Source: Acetobacteraceae bacterium (GTDB taxonomy: Bacteria > Pseudomonadota > Alphaproteobacteria > Acetobacterales > Acetobacteraceae). Taken from it: a stretch of 64,000 nucleotides of DNA. Below the pieces are notes generated by a model, which was not told the origin of the DNA, searched no databases, and saw nothing but the letters and a program-made list of their open reading frames with translations. A program made the translations under genes and the position numbers. Position 1 is the stretch's first letter, and the number at the start of each line of letters is the position of its first letter. Of this stretch, positions 1-9,652 are shown in pieces. The DNA is taken from assembly GCA_004843345.1 (NCBI GenBank), contig CP039460.1:511501-575500 (forward strand). Reading direction: 5' to 3'.

Positions 1-214
1 GTTCTTCTTGTAAGGCTAAGCGCATCTCTTGCCCGAAACGTGTTGGGATATTCGCAACAAACACTTTCTGCATTTCGTTTTGAACGTCGGGATCATCTTT
101 TCCCGTACTCCCATAGAGAGGATGAAAACCGCAAGCGCTTTGAGACAAGCCCAAAAAAGGCAATGCTAAAAGCGGAATTAAAAAACGATATTTTATCTTC
201 TTAGCAATTTTCAA
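1..214 (-). CDS. lptE: LPS-assembly lipoprotein LptE, N-terminal part (runs off the window)
   Basis: This is the start of the outer-membrane lipoprotein that plugs the LptD translocon and helps deliver lipopolysaccharide to the cell surface. The frame begins at a TTG codon (212-214); the codon two places upstream of it is a stop, and no in-frame ATG or GTG lies between. A GGATGAGAG ribosome-binding site precedes it. The translation has a charged N-terminus, a hydrophobic stretch and a lipobox ending SQSACGFHPLY. Cys followed by G-F-x-P-L-Y is typical of alphaproteobacterial LptE. It lies directly downstream of leuS on the same strand, the usual order leuS-lptE-holA in this class. About 70 residues are visible; the rest lies before position 1. 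Confidence 0.8.
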   Translation of the reverse strand, partial: MKIAKKIKYRFLIPLLALPFLGLSQSACGFHPLYGSTGKDDPDVQNEMQKVFVANIPTRFGQEMRLALQEE

Positions 215-239
215 TTTCTCTCATCCTGTTCCAGAGCGT

Positions 240-2885
240 TTATTTTACAACGAAATTTACAATGCGCCCTTTCACAACAATTTCCCTAACGATTTGCTTT
301 CCATCCATTGCCTGCATCACATTCGGCAACGCTTTTGCCAGTTTTAACACTTCTGCTTCTTCAAGCCCAAGTGGAATTTCAAGTACCCCACGAACCTTGC
401 CATTCACTTGAACCGCAAGCTTTTGTGTATTCTCTTCCAAAAACTCTGCCTTAACCTCTGGCCATAAACGTTCCGCAGCCAATTTTCCTTTCGGATCAAG
501 ATTCGCAATCACTTCTTCTGCCAAATGTGGCATGATTGGGGCCATTAACACAGCTAAAATTTCCAAAGCCTCACGGCGTGCCTGCTGTGACTCCTTCCCT
601 GAACTCTCAAAAGAGCTTCGAATAGCCGCCACTAGCTCATGCAAACGAGCCAGAGCCACGTTCGGAACGAAAGCCTCAAAAGCTTCTCCAACAGCTTTGA
701 TCGTTTTATGAAGACTCTGACGAAGCTTCTGCGCCTGATCTTTATCTTTTGAATCGCTCTGGGAGGTGCCTTTTTCTTCTAAAATACGGGCAACAAGTGC
801 TTCAATTCGCTGAACAAAACGGGCAGAGGCTGCGACCCCCTCCGCTGTCCATTCCTGATCTCTTTCGGGCGGTGTATCGGATAAGACAAATAATCTCGCA
901 ATATCTGCGCCATATTCTGCAATAATAGCCTCTGGAGAAACCGTATTTCGGCGGGATTTAGACATTTTTTCAGAACGTCCGACCTTAACCTCACGTCCTG
1001 TTTCTTTATGAAGTTTTTTACCGTCTTTTATCTCAACCTCTTCTGGATAGAGCCATTGATCGTCTAATTTATAGCTTTCATGGGTTACCATGCCCTGCGT
1101 AAAGAGGCTTGCAAACGGCTCTGCCTTATCAACAAGGCCTGCTTTCTGCAAAGCACGCATAAAAAAGCGTGCATATAACAGATGCAAAATTGCATGCTCT
1201 ACCCCACCAATATATTGATTTACAGGCATAAAGCGCGATGCAACTTCTTTGTTGATAGGCGCCTTTGCATCAGGGGAAAGATAACGCAGAGGATACCAGC
1301 CACTATCAACAAAGGTATCAAGCGTATCGGTTTCACGTTGCGCAGCCTTGCCACATTTTGGACAAGCAACATGTTTCCATGTTGGGTGATGGTCTAAAGG
1401 ATTACCAGAAACAGAGAAATCTGCATCTTCTGGCAACTGAACAGGGAGCTGATCTTCTGGAACAGTAACATCGCCACAGCTTTCACAGCGAATAATCGGA
1501 ATAGGACATCCCCAATAACGCTGACGGCTAACCCCCCAATCCCTTAAACGGTAATTAATTTCCTTCTGACCTATTTTCTGCGTTTCGAGGAAATGAATAA
1601 CACGCTTTTTTGCTTCTGAAATTTTGAGACCGTTCAAATCTGGCCCAATTGTCTTCTCGCCCGAAGCAGGAGAATTCATCATCTTGCCTGACGTAAAAGG
1701 CAAGAATTTCTTTTCTGAAACGGCCTTTGTAATCTCTTCCTCTGAAACGCCTGAAGGGCATCCAATATAAGGAATATCTAAATTATATTTCGTCGCAAAT
1801 TCATAATCACGCTCATCTGCACAAGGACAGCCGAATAAAGCCCCCGTACCATAATCAGAAAGCACAAAATTTGCGGCCCAAACAGGAATCTCTTTACCCT
1901 CAAGAAAAGGATGCTGAACTTTCAGCCCCGTATCCATCCCCTTCTTTTCTGCTTTTGAAAGTGTTTCTTCAGACGTGCCCAACTGTGCGCATTCTTTTTG
2001 GAAAGCTTTTAAAGCCTCATTCTTTTCTGCAACTTCGTTCATCAAAGAATGGTCTGGCGCCAACGCAATGAAGGACATCCCATACAAAGTATCTGGGCGT
2101 GTCGTGAAAATTTCAATTTCTTCTGCTGAATTAACAAGTTTGAGTTTTAAACTTGTCCCTTCAGATTTACCAATCCAGCGTTCCTGCATAATACGGACAC
2201 GCTCTGGCCACCCTTCCTTCAAAGGCGCTTGTTCTAAACCTTGGAGAAGCTCCTCTGCAAAATCTGTAATGCGTAAAAACCACTGGGAAAGTGTCTTCTT
2301 TTCAATCAAAGCACCTGAACGCCAGCCTCTGCCATTCACAACCTGTTCATTGGCCAAAACAGTCATTTCAACAGGATCCCAGTTCACCTGAGACTCTCTG
2401 CGTTCTGCAAGACCTGCTTTGACAAATTCGAGGAAAATTCTTTGCTGTGCCCCATAATATTCAGGGTCACAAGTTGCAATTTCGCGGCTCCAATCAAAAG
2501 AAAACCCCAAGCGTTTTAAAGTTTTCCGCATCGCCGCAATATTGGATTTTGTCCAAGCTGCTGGATGTGTTCCTCTTTCCCTTGCTGCATTTTCTGCTGG
2601 CAAGCCGAAGGCATCCCACCCCATTGGATGCAAAACCTGCTTCCCCCGCGCACGGTGGTAACGTGCGACCACATCTCCAAGGGCATAATTGCGCACATGC
2701 CCCATATGAAGCTGCCCTGAAGGATATGGCCACATTTCCATCACATAATAAGGCTTCGGCGCATTTGGATTCTTAATTTCGGAATCTGAAATTTCAAAAA
2801 GCTTTTTTTTATCCCATGCTTCCTGCCAGATCACTTCCCTCTCTTTTAAGGGAGTCTCTTTATCCACCGTCTGATTGTCTGTCAT
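240..2885 (-). CDS. leuS: leucyl-tRNA synthetase
   Basis: Class I aminoacyl-tRNA synthetase that charges tRNA-Leu in the cytoplasm. At 881 residues it has the normal length for bacterial LeuRS. The HIGH-type signature reads HMGH (residues 60-63, within [17 protein letters not shown]). The CP1 editing domain carries the threonine-rich TTRPDTLYG segment around residue 260. The KMSKS loop is present as EKMSKSRRN near residue 640, followed by the anticodon-binding helical domain and a C-terminal domain. It sits between a DUF3576 lipoprotein gene and lptE, an arrangement common in Alphaproteobacteria. No odd residues were seen in the motifs. Confidence 0.98.
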   Translation of the reverse strand: MTDNQTVDKETPLKEREVIWQEAWDKKKLFEISDSEIKNPNAPKPYYVMEMWPYPSGQLHMGHVRNYALGDVVARYHRARGKQVLHPMGWDAFGLPAENAARERGTHPAAWTKSNIAAMRKTLKRLGFSFDWSREIATCDPEYYGAQQRIFLEFVKAGLAERRESQVNWDPVEMTVLANEQVVNGRGWRSGALIEKKTLSQWFLRITDFAEELLQGLEQAPLKEGWPERVRIMQERWIGKSEGTSLKLKLVNSAEEIEIFTTRPDTLYGMSFIALAPDHSLMNEVAEKNEALKAFQKECAQLGTSEETLSKAEKKGMDTGLKVQHPFLEGKEIPVWAANFVLSDYGTGALFGCPCADERDYEFATKYNLDIPYIGCPSGVSEEEITKAVSEKKFLPFTSGKMMNSPASGEKTIGPDLNGLKISEAKKRVIHFLETQKIGQKEINYRLRDWGVSRQRYWGCPIPIIRCESCGDVTVPEDQLPVQLPEDADFSVSGNPLDHHPTWKHVACPKCGKAAQRETDTLDTFVDSGWYPLRYLSPDAKAPINKEVASRFMPVNQYIGGVEHAILHLLYARFFMRALQKAGLVDKAEPFASLFTQGMVTHESYKLDDQWLYPEEVEIKDGKKLHKETGREVKVGRSEKMSKSRRNTVSPEAIIAEYGADIARLFVLSDTPPERDQEWTAEGVAASARFVQRIEALVARILEEKGTSQSDSKDKDQAQKLRQSLHKTIKAVGEAFEAFVPNVALARLHELVAAIRSSFESSGKESQQARREALEILAVLMAPIMPHLAEEVIANLDPKGKLAAERLWPEVKAEFLEENTQKLAVQVNGKVRGVLEIPLGLEEAEVLKLAKALPNVMQAMDGKQIVREIVVKGRIVNFVVK

Positions 2886-2955
2886 TTCATCTAATTCCGA
2901 AAATATATTTTAAATTCTATGCTAAAAGCAAAACGCCTAAATCTGTTTGAAATTT

Positions 2956-3465
2956 TTAGAGATTATGGGCACGCAACTGTCTGGCACGCTCTAGGATACG
3001 CGCCGTAATATCTGAAACAGTTTCGCCAGCGACAGGTGTATCCTCCCACCCATCTTCCCCGCAACTATTGCGCGAAAGGTGAACCTGCCTAAAAATAGAA
3101 ACCCTTAACGCATCCGAACGTAAACGGCGATCCAACACATAAACCGCAATCTTAAAGCGCTCTTCTTTGGTTGTCGGCGGCACATACCAATCCGTCAAAA
3201 GAACACCCCCAACCGCATCCGCAGAAGCTAAAGGCATGAAGGAAAGCGTATCAAGCGCCCCACGCCAAATAAAGGCATTCACTCCACCACGAAGGCTGTC
3301 ATTTCCACCTTCTGCACCACGATCGACACCAACCAAATGATTTTTTGGCTTTACAAGCATCTCTGGATTTCGGGTTTCGGCGCAGCCTGCCAATGCCATA
3401 AACGCCACCAGAGAAATAGCAAACGCATGTTTTTTAATACATTTTGGCAGAGTCATAGTCTTCAT
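2956..3465 (-). CDS. DUF3576-family lipoprotein
   Basis: Predicted lipoprotein of 169 residues with a signal sequence ending in a lipobox (ALAGC). The conserved core contains NAFIWRGALDTLSFMPLAS and GGVLLTDWY, which I recognise as the DUF3576 family; its members have no established function. I chose the ATG at 3463-3465, because AAAGGG lies just before it; a longer frame upstream would add nine residues with no better signal. In Alphaproteobacteria this family is regularly found just upstream of leuS, as here (70 bases apart, same strand), which suggests cotranscription with leuS and lptE. A role in the cell envelope is inferred only from the lipobox. Confidence 0.8.
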   Translation of the reverse strand: MKTMTLPKCIKKHAFAISLVAFMALAGCAETRNPEMLVKPKNHLVGVDRGAEGGNDSLRGGVNAFIWRGALDTLSFMPLASADAVGGVLLTDWYVPPTTKEERFKIAVYVLDRRLRSDALRVSIFRQVHLSRNSCGEDGWEDTPVAGETVSDITARILERARQLRAHNL

Positions 3466-3799
3466 TTTTCCCTTTATGGAACTCTCATTCAAGTTCAGTC
3501 TCTCACTAGAAACTTATGCCACAATTTATCTTTATCTGTGAACTAAGAACAATTTTAGCATTTTTTACAGCAAATTTTACCTTTCGGCTTATCATTTAAA
3601 CAAAAAGTTCACGATCCCATAAGATAAAAAGAGCGGTCACGCCTAAAAATCCTTATTCATCTAAGGCCACTTCTATTACCCTAGGACTGTTTTCTCTTCT
3701 TCAAACAATGTATGTTTTTTAAAAAAAGCATCCTCATTTAATGACTTTTTAAAAACTCTTCGGTATAAAAATATTCAATGGGGTATCCATGGGGGTATT
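3466..3799. other. intergenic region between the DUF3576 gene and tRNA-Arg
   Basis: No credible gene is seen in these 334 bases. The left side must hold the promoter of the minus-strand DUF3576-leuS-lptE group, and the right side holds a probable tRNA promoter, listed separately. Base composition is strongly AT-rich. Confidence 0.5.
3741..3769 (+). promoter_or_regulatory. probable sigma-70 promoter of tRNA-Arg
   Basis: ATGACT (3741-3746) and TATAAA (3764-3769) are separated by exactly 17 bases and stand about 30 bases before the mature 5' end of the tRNA. The -35 match is partial (four of six), the -10 five of six. Confidence 0.45.
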
Positions 3800-3876
3800 G
3801 TCCGCATAGCTCAGTAGGATAGAGCACAGGATTCCTAATCCTGGGGCCGTTGGTTCGAATCCAACTGTGGACACCA
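3800..3876 (+). tRNA. tRNA-Arg (anticodon CCU)
   Basis: Full cloverleaf of 77 bases. The acceptor stem GUCCGCA pairs with UGUGGAC, the T-loop reads GGTTCGAATCC, and the CCA end is encoded. The anticodon arm is CAGGA-UUCCUAA-UCCUG, giving anticodon CCU, which reads AGG arginine codons. Confidence 0.95.
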
Positions 3877-3920
3877 TCTCCCCTTTAAAAGTCCTCTTTC
3901 CATCTCTTCAAACAAAACGA

Positions 3921-4445
3921 ATGAAACCTCTTTTCTTTGCAATTGTTGCCCTTTTCTACACCTCCTCAACCGCTTTCGCCGATATTTGCGAGGGTGTTGC
4001 GCTCTCTAATTTTAGCGATGAAGCTGGACATCACGTCCAAAAAGGGGAAATTATTTCAAGCCTTCATAGCGACAAGTTCGATCACAAAGGCAATCCTAAA
4101 ACCTATGCCCAATATATGGGATTTGTCTGGTCTGCAAAAAAAGTAAAACTTACCAACTGCCACATCGAAAAAGGCGTAAAAAACGGGAAAATCGTTTCTA
4201 AACTTGTGTTAAACAACACGCCTGACAATCAAAATGAAATCAAGTATCAAAAAGCCCGAAAATTTTTAGAAACAGAAACCACGCTTTGCATGGCAGAAAC
4301 GGGAAACGCAGCTTCGGCTTATGTTTATAATCCGGCTTCAAAATTAGGTCGCCTCACGGCAGGTTTTATTGAAGGACGCTCCAAAAACAAAAATTTCCCA
4401 GAACCAAAATGGCCAGAAGGCGCTATTTCTGGCAAAGATGATTAA
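3921..4445 (+). CDS. hypothetical secreted protein
   Basis: Protein of 174 residues that I do not recognise. It opens with a clear signal peptide (MKPLFFAIVALFYTSSTAFA, likely cleavage after AFA), so it is probably periplasmic. The mature part has four cysteines (for example in DICEG, NCHIEK and TLCMAE). The C-terminal half ends in a charged, proline-containing tail. A longer frame begins inside tRNA-Arg at 3867, but the ATG at 3921 is the better start because the signal peptide begins there. No strong ribosome-binding site is visible. It is followed by a bidirectional terminator. Confidence 0.65.
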   Translation: MKPLFFAIVALFYTSSTAFADICEGVALSNFSDEAGHHVQKGEIISSLHSDKFDHKGNPKTYAQYMGFVWSAKKVKLTNCHIEKGVKNGKIVSKLVLNNTPDNQNEIKYQKARKFLETETTLCMAETGNAASAYVYNPASKLGRLTAGFIEGRSKNKNFPEPKWPEGAISGKDD

Positions 4446-4598
4446 ATAAATTTTTTACGCTTGGCTTTTGAATTTTATACTCCCTTGTCCTCCTTATCTG
4501 GCAAAAATTACCGATAAAATTGGCAGATTGATCTTCTCCCCCCAACACAACCAAAAAGATGATGCCGTCTGTAAGGAAACTGTTTTAGAATGACATAT

Positions 4599-4627
4599 AA
4601 AAAGCCCTCGGAACATCGAGGGCTTTT
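4599..4627. terminator. bidirectional rho-independent terminator
   Basis: AAAAGCCCTCG, a GAACAT loop and CGAGGGCTTTT form a GC-rich hairpin flanked by A and T runs on both sides. It lies between two convergent genes (ends at 4445 and 4656), so it can serve both. Confidence 0.85.
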
Positions 4628-4655
4628 CTTCCATCCTCAAAAACGAATCAACACT

Positions 4656-5372
4656 TTATGCTTTTTTTGCCTCTACGGACTTTGCATCTTTAGCGTGAAG
4701 AAAACCACTAAAACGGACACATTCTCTAAAATTATCGAAAACAGGCGCTGCGAGTTTTAAAGAAACCTTCCGAATTTCTTCTTTGGTTTTTTGAGAATCT
4801 GTCTTTTCTTTCTTCCCTTTCTCCAAAGATTTCTCTTTAAGACGATAGGTCAAAACAGCCTCATCATTATCAGAAAGCACCTCAACAAGGCGTGCCATTT
4901 GCTCTAAATTTACAGGAACGCCAATCTGATCATCGCTTAAAGCCTGCATCGTCAAATCTGCTTTATATGCCGATCCAACGCCTATTTTAACAGAAGTCAG
5001 CGCATCTTTCTCCAAATTCCAGCCTTTTCCAATAGACCGCACCTCGAGACCATTATCGGAAGCCCTTAAAAGCAAAATCTGATTCTGATCGCTCGCAACA
5101 CAAAGATCTGGCTTTTCGAGAGGGCTTTTTGCTTTCTTATCCGAAATTTTTTCGTGTTTCTTCGGTAAAAGTTTTGGCGTTTCCGGCTGGGGTAAGTGCA
5201 TCACAGAACCCCATAGGCCGCCAACCTTCATCAAATACATTCCGCCCCCCAAGGCCGTCGGCTGCAAAGCCTCTTGTATCGTTGGAGAGGGCATTTTGGC
5301 TTTTGCAAAGACCTGATGGGAAAAAATCATACACCCTGTGACCAACAAGGTGAAAAAGCATTTCTTGTTCAA
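4656..5372 (-). CDS. hypothetical secreted protein, paralogue of the gene at 5385-6068
   Basis: Protein of 238 residues with an N-terminal signal peptide (cleavage likely near VFAKA) and a lysine-rich C-terminal half. It is not recognised as a characterised family. It shares a layout with its upstream neighbour: a D-[LI]-C-V-A segment around residue 100, an L-R-x-S segment, and a late FRECVR motif (FRDCVR in the neighbour). Two conserved cysteines could form a disulphide in the periplasm. The start lies 12 bases after the neighbour's stop on the same strand, so the two are probably cotranscribed tandem duplicates. Confidence 0.6.
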   Translation of the reverse strand: MNKKCFFTLLVTGCMIFSHQVFAKAKMPSPTIQEALQPTALGGGMYLMKVGGLWGSVMHLPQPETPKLLPKKHEKISDKKAKSPLEKPDLCVASDQNQILLLRASDNGLEVRSIGKGWNLEKDALTSVKIGVGSAYKADLTMQALSDDQIGVPVNLEQMARLVEVLSDNDEAVLTYRLKEKSLEKGKKEKTDSQKTKEEIRKVSLKLAAPVFDNFRECVRFSGFLHAKDAKSVEAKKA

Positions 5373-5384
5373 GCGTCTTATCCC

Positions 5385-6068
5385 TTATTTAGATTTAATA
5401 TCAGCCTTCCCTTGCTCACCTGCTTTTGGGAAAACAATTTTTTCAGACGAAGATTTTTTCACTTTTTTATGAGGTTTTGGCGCTTCTAATGGCGCAAAAT
5501 GATACTCTCGCACGCAATCCCTAAAGGCAGCAAAAACTTTGTCTGTATGTGTCGTATTTACTTTTTTTGTTTTCTGACCGTGACGATACACCGTATCGTA
5601 GGTAATCGTTCCTTTCTGTCCTTTTTCAAGCTCTTTTAATAATTCCTTCATTTTGGCAAGAGAAACATCTGCAACAAACCCTCTTTTATCAAGATTGCGC
5701 ATATCAAAATGGGTACGATAACCGTCTTCCAAGGCAATATCGATTTTATTTGAATCTGCAGGCGTGAGGTGTAATTTCAAATCATAGGTTCGAACCTGAA
5801 GATCCTCTCCAGAAATTCTCAAAACCAATGTCTGATCGCGCGCACCAGCAACGCAAATATCTGTCTTATGTGTTTTTGGAATATAATGCTCTAACTGAAC
5901 CCAAGCACCATCTAATTCTTTTAGATGAAGGTCTTGCCCTACGGCAATATCCATTCCGCTATCGCCTGAAGCTGGCGTTTTTTCAGCCGCTTTTTCCCCT
6001 GCAAAAGCAGAATCTAAACCAAAAACAGACGTTACACAGAAAGCGGTAAAAAGAATTTTTTTGAGCAT
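5385..6068 (-). CDS. hypothetical secreted protein, paralogue of the gene at 4656-5372
   Basis: Protein of 227 residues with a signal peptide (MLKKILFTAFCVTSVFGLDS, cleavage near AFA) and therefore probably exported. It is the first gene of a tandem pair with the downstream secreted protein. Both carry a DICVA or DLCVA segment followed by a predicted beta-rich stretch, a lysine/glutamate-rich middle and FRDCVR. The C-terminus is basic and proline-rich (APKPHKKVKK). Function is unknown; the pair could bind one another or a shared envelope target, but nothing in the sequence shows which. Confidence 0.6.
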   Translation of the reverse strand: MLKKILFTAFCVTSVFGLDSAFAGEKAAEKTPASGDSGMDIAVGQDLHLKELDGAWVQLEHYIPKTHKTDICVAGARDQTLVLRISGEDLQVRTYDLKLHLTPADSNKIDIALEDGYRTHFDMRNLDKRGFVADVSLAKMKELLKELEKGQKGTITYDTVYRHGQKTKKVNTTHTDKVFAAFRDCVREYHFAPLEAPKPHKKVKKSSSEKIVFPKAGEQGKADIKSK

Positions 6069-6246
6069 ATTTCCTAAAATCCAGTCCCAATAAAAAGGCT
6101 AAACGCTAACCCAGCCCTTGCTGGTGTCAATTTATCAGAATTTTCTTTTCTCGCATAAAAAAAATTCGCTTTTTCTATTCTCCCTGCTTAATTTTTTATA
6201 AAAAATTTTGCTTTACTTTTTTACAGATAAAATGCCATCTATTTTT

Positions 6247-6738
6247 ATGAGTACTGCCCCTTTAGAAAAAATGAAATTGGAAGACCTGCCCTTAATGGCA
6301 AAAGGTCTTATTTCAAATGAGACGGACGAGATTGCGCTTTTAGCCAATCTTTCCGCTTTAATTTTTGAAACTTTTGACGGGATTAACTGGGCTGGTTTTT
6401 ATCGCCTTCTCTCTTCCCAAGAGCTGGTTCTTGGCCCTTTTCAAGGGCGCATTGCGTGTACCCGTATTGCGCTTGGCAAAGGCGTTTGCGGTACGTCCGC
6501 TTCTCAACGCAAAACCTTTCGGATTGAAAATGTCCATGAGTTTGAAGGACATATTGCCTGCGACAGCGCATCCAATTCCGAAATCGTCATTCCTATTCTC
6601 GGCGCAAAACAGCTTTATGGCGTTCTTGATATTGACAGCCCCAATATTGGACGTTTCTCCGAAACAGACCAAACTCTTTTAGAAGAAATTGTCTCTGAGC
6701 TGGCACAAAGACTGGATCAGCTTTCAAACGCATCTTAA
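6247..6738 (+). CDS. msrC: free methionine-(R)-sulfoxide reductase (GAF domain)
   Basis: Single GAF-domain enzyme of about 163 residues that reduces free L-methionine-(R)-sulfoxide in the cytoplasm as part of oxidative damage repair. The family signature is well preserved: WAGFYRL, LVLGPFQGRIACTRI, GKGVCGTSA, GHIACDSASNSEI and GVLDIDSP. The cysteines in IACTRI, GVCG and IACDS correspond to the conserved catalytic and resolving cysteines. In-frame ATGs exist at 6232 and 6247, and neither has a good ribosome-binding site. The later one matches the usual length. The next gene starts 30 bases downstream on the same strand. Confidence 0.9.
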   Translation: MSTAPLEKMKLEDLPLMAKGLISNETDEIALLANLSALIFETFDGINWAGFYRLLSSQELVLGPFQGRIACTRIALGKGVCGTSASQRKTFRIENVHEFEGHIACDSASNSEIVIPILGAKQLYGVLDIDSPNIGRFSETDQTLLEEIVSELAQRLDQLSNAS

Positions 6739-6768
6739 CTTTTAAATAAAGTACAGGGAGTGCAGAGA

Positions 6769-7047
6769 ATGCCTTTTTTACAAACCGATGGCATGTCTGA
6801 TTATGAACATGGACGGCAAATGTGGGATTCACTCCGTGCTGGCGTTGCGTATGCCCTCCGGGAATATATGTTTCAAGGCCGAAGTTTTGAGCTGAAAGAT
6901 TGGGAAAAGCTCAACGCTTTTCATGTCGTTTGTGAAGAGCCTAATGATCGGGGAGAATATGAAATTCATCCCCATGTTCGTCTTTACCTCAAACAGCATT
7001 TTAAGCGACCTATTATCGGCCATTTAAGCCTGCCTTTCGATTTCTAA
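6769..7047 (+). CDS. conserved hypothetical protein
   Basis: Small soluble protein of 92 residues without signal peptide or membrane segment; family not recognised. It is rich in aromatic residues and contains YEHGRQMWDSLRAG near the N-terminus, with a C-terminal IHPHVRLYLKQHF segment. An upstream GTG at 6760 is also in frame, but AGGGAG sits eight bases before the ATG at 6769 and only just before the GTG, so the ATG is preferred. It lies between msrC and a large membrane protein in the same direction. Confidence 0.65.
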   Translation: MPFLQTDGMSDYEHGRQMWDSLRAGVAYALREYMFQGRSFELKDWEKLNAFHVVCEEPNDRGEYEIHPHVRLYLKQHFKRPIIGHLSLPFDF

Positions 7048-7078
7048 TTTCCCCTCTAAAAATTCTGTGTTTATTCCC

Positions 7079-8716
7079 ATGCTGCCTTCTCTTCTTCAGA
7101 AAAAAAGTTTGATTTCTTATCTAAGCGCTTTTTTTATTGGCCTGTTTTTTCTGCTTATCACAGCGCCTTTTTCTGCGTGGTATGGACAAATTTCAGAAGC
7201 CGTCTTCCACCTTGAAGGGGATGACCTCCAGCATCTCATTGGCAGTCTCTATTTTCTAAACGAACCTTGGCACTGGCCCATTTTCACAGAACTTAGTCTG
7301 GAGTATCCATTCACGCCCAGCGTTGGGCAAATGGATGCCATCCCGCTTTTTTCTTTATTTATTAAAGGCATTGCCTCTCTAACAGGCGCAAATATCCAGT
7401 CTATTACCCCTTATTATTGCCTGTCTATTCTTCTTCAGCCCATTGCTGCAGTATTCGCACTGCGGTCGATGGGCGTAAAAGATATTAAAAGCGCTATCGC
7501 CATTGCGCTTCTTGCCAGCACACTGCCAACATGGTGGATTAGAGGAATTCATGTTGCCCTCTTTGGCCAATGGATTTTGCTCATTGCCCTTGGCGCTTAT
7601 TTCAGAACTGTCCGAAATGATAGTCTCAAATGGAGCATTTTTCTAAATTTCTGGGCAGGCTTAAGCTTTTTAATCCATCCTTATTTATGCGTGATGATTC
7701 TTGCTATTGCGGCTGGAGCACCTATTTCTGCCTTTTTCCGCAAAAACATTCCCCTCGCAATTCAAGCCGCCTTAGGTCTTGTAGGGGCTCTTCTCCTCAT
7801 CGTCATTATCATGCTCACGTGCGGTTATACCCATAATGTTGTCCTAATTGGGGGCGATTTTAAAATCCATTCCATGGATCTTCTTGCACCTTTCTGGCCA
7901 GAAAATTCACCTATTTTCCACGCAAAACCCATCAATGGTTCGATGGAAGGATTCCAATATCTTGGGATAGGTCTTCTCTTCCTTTCTGCCTTTGCCGTTG
8001 CGTTGGCCTGCCGCCTCTACACACTCAAAAATCTTTTCCTGCGCCATGCTGGACTTTTCCTAAGTGTTTTTGGCCTCCTTTTTATTGCAACGGGACAAAT
8101 TCATTTCGCAGGCCATGCGCTATTTGGAGATTTCACACTTCCGTTTCCATGCGCCGAGGATTTGCGCTCTTGCGGACGTTTTTTCTGGCCTGTTGCCTAT
8201 CTCATTATTCTTTGCACCATTTACTTGCTCAGAAATTTAGAATGGAAAATCTGGCTTCCTGTCATGATTGGCGCTATTGCCCTGCAAACGATTGAACGTG
8301 GTCACCACTGGGGAGATGGCGGAACGTCCGTCTATGCCGCAGCCCCCACACAAGAAGAAGAAAACTATATTAATTTTGTTCAAAAGCATGATTTTGTCCA
8401 AATTTATCCCCGCATTGAATGCACTTCCTTTTCGGATGATTTCTATGATTCTATTCGGGCTGTTTATGCTGCTTCCCTCAAAGATATTCCTGAAAACTCT
8501 ATGTATTTAGCAAGAACACCTGAAAAAGCCGCTTGCCCGCTCAAAGACAAAGAGCCTTTTATTCCAAGCGAAACCCCAAAAACTTTATTCGTGTTAACAG
8601 GAAAAAAACGTCTCGCCGCTATTGAAACGCTCAAAGAAAAATTTGACCATATTGGTTGCAAAAACATCACGAAGACTGTCTCTTTTTGCGCACAAGACCT
8701 GCCAGAACCAAAGTAA
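7079..8716 (+). CDS. large integral membrane protein, DUF6311-like
   Basis: Protein of about 545 residues with ten or more hydrophobic helices over the first 420 residues and a soluble C-terminal tail of about 120 residues. The architecture, an N-terminal loop with acidic residues (LEGDDLQHL) and periplasmic-looking aromatic loops, resembles membrane glycosyltransferase-like proteins of the DUF6311 type found in Acetobacteraceae. The assignment is from memory of the family and is not certain. A GTG at 7067 would add four residues; no ribosome-binding site favours either start. A role in transferring sugars from lipid carriers is possible but unproven. Confidence 0.65.
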   Translation: MLPSLLQKKSLISYLSAFFIGLFFLLITAPFSAWYGQISEAVFHLEGDDLQHLIGSLYFLNEPWHWPIFTELSLEYPFTPSVGQMDAIPLFSLFIKGIASLTGANIQSITPYYCLSILLQPIAAVFALRSMGVKDIKSAIAIALLASTLPTWWIRGIHVALFGQWILLIALGAYFRTVRNDSLKWSIFLNFWAGLSFLIHPYLCVMILAIAAGAPISAFFRKNIPLAIQAALGLVGALLLIVIIMLTCGYTHNVVLIGGDFKIHSMDLLAPFWPENSPIFHAKPINGSMEGFQYLGIGLLFLSAFAVALACRLYTLKNLFLRHAGLFLSVFGLLFIATGQIHFAGHALFGDFTLPFPCAEDLRSCGRFFWPVAYLIILCTIYLLRNLEWKIWLPVMIGAIALQTIERGHHWGDGGTSVYAAAPTQEEENYINFVQKHDFVQIYPRIECTSFSDDFYDSIRAVYAASLKDIPENSMYLARTPEKAACPLKDKEPFIPSETPKTLFVLTGKKRLAAIETLKEKFDHIGCKNITKTVSFCAQDLPEPK

Positions 8717-8788
8717 AACTGGCTAAATTCGTTTAAATATGTTCTGTTCAAAGTTTATTTAAACAATGTAATATCGTTGAGAATTTTT

Positions 8789-9445
8789 ATGATTTCGCCC
8801 TTTATATCCTCTGTCAGTGCCTTCTTTATGACGGCTGCTTTAATTGATATTCCACCAGGGCTGGAACTTCTTCTTGCGATTTCAACCACCACAACCATTG
8901 GACGCCGTGCAGGCATCGGTGTTGGAATCGGTGTTGGATTTGGAATTTTTACATGGTGTATCGCTTCCATTATTGGCTTGAGCGATCTCGTCATGGCTTC
9001 CCCTAAAATTTTTCAACTTATTAAATGGGTTGGCATCGCCTATTTGGTCTGGATTGCCCTGAATTTTATCTGGAGCGCTGTCCGTAATACAGACCCTATG
9101 AAGGAAAATCCCACTCATAAACATATAGCAAAGCAAAATACGCTCTTCGCAGGCTTTAAACAGGGCTATTTCACCTCTGTTTTAAATCCCAATGTTGCCT
9201 TGATGTTTTTAGTAATTTTTACACCTTTCATTCCCCACGGGCAGCCTTTTAAACCATGGACACTTTTTTACGGCATTTCGGAATCTCTTATGGAGGCTGG
9301 TTATTTAGTGCTTGTGGCCTTCCTCGCAGCGCCAATGACCCGTTTGCTGCGAAATGATCGTGTCAGAGACTGGTTTGAAGGCATTGCAGGGTTTATATTG
9401 CTCCTCATTGCCCTTCAGATTGCTCTCACCTCTGCGCCGAATTAA
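8789..9445 (+). CDS. LysE/RhtB-family amino-acid exporter
   Basis: Inner-membrane protein of 218 residues with about six transmembrane helices. The glycine-rich segment GRRAGIGVGIGVGFGIFTW and FKQGYFTSVLNPNVALMFLV match the LysE/RhtB translocator pattern, in which an N-P pair sits at the start of a helix. Family members export amino acids or related metabolites using the proton gradient. The substrate here cannot be told from sequence. A TTG at 8777 is in frame, but the ATG at 8789 places the first helix normally. Confidence 0.85.
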   Translation: MISPFISSVSAFFMTAALIDIPPGLELLLAISTTTTIGRRAGIGVGIGVGFGIFTWCIASIIGLSDLVMASPKIFQLIKWVGIAYLVWIALNFIWSAVRNTDPMKENPTHKHIAKQNTLFAGFKQGYFTSVLNPNVALMFLVIFTPFIPHGQPFKPWTLFYGISESLMEAGYLVLVAFLAAPMTRLLRNDRVRDWFEGIAGFILLLIALQIALTSAPN

Positions 9446-9652
9446 AAATGATTATTGTTGTTGTCGTTTTTTTGCTGCTTTCCTTTATCGTGATTTTTTA
9501 AATCAGCGATACAGCGAACATTCCTGCATTCTTTTTTAAGATCGCTTCTTTAAGGGATTTTCAAGAATCTGTCCTTTTCATGAAAATTCTCCTGAGATGC
9601 GTTTTCTTTAAGAAATTCTTTAGACACGAGCCAAAGGCAATACTCTAAGGCC

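Noticed and set aside
9447-9500. Very short hydrophobic frame after the LysE-type gene (17 residues)
   Set aside because: No ribosome-binding site and too short; probably chance.
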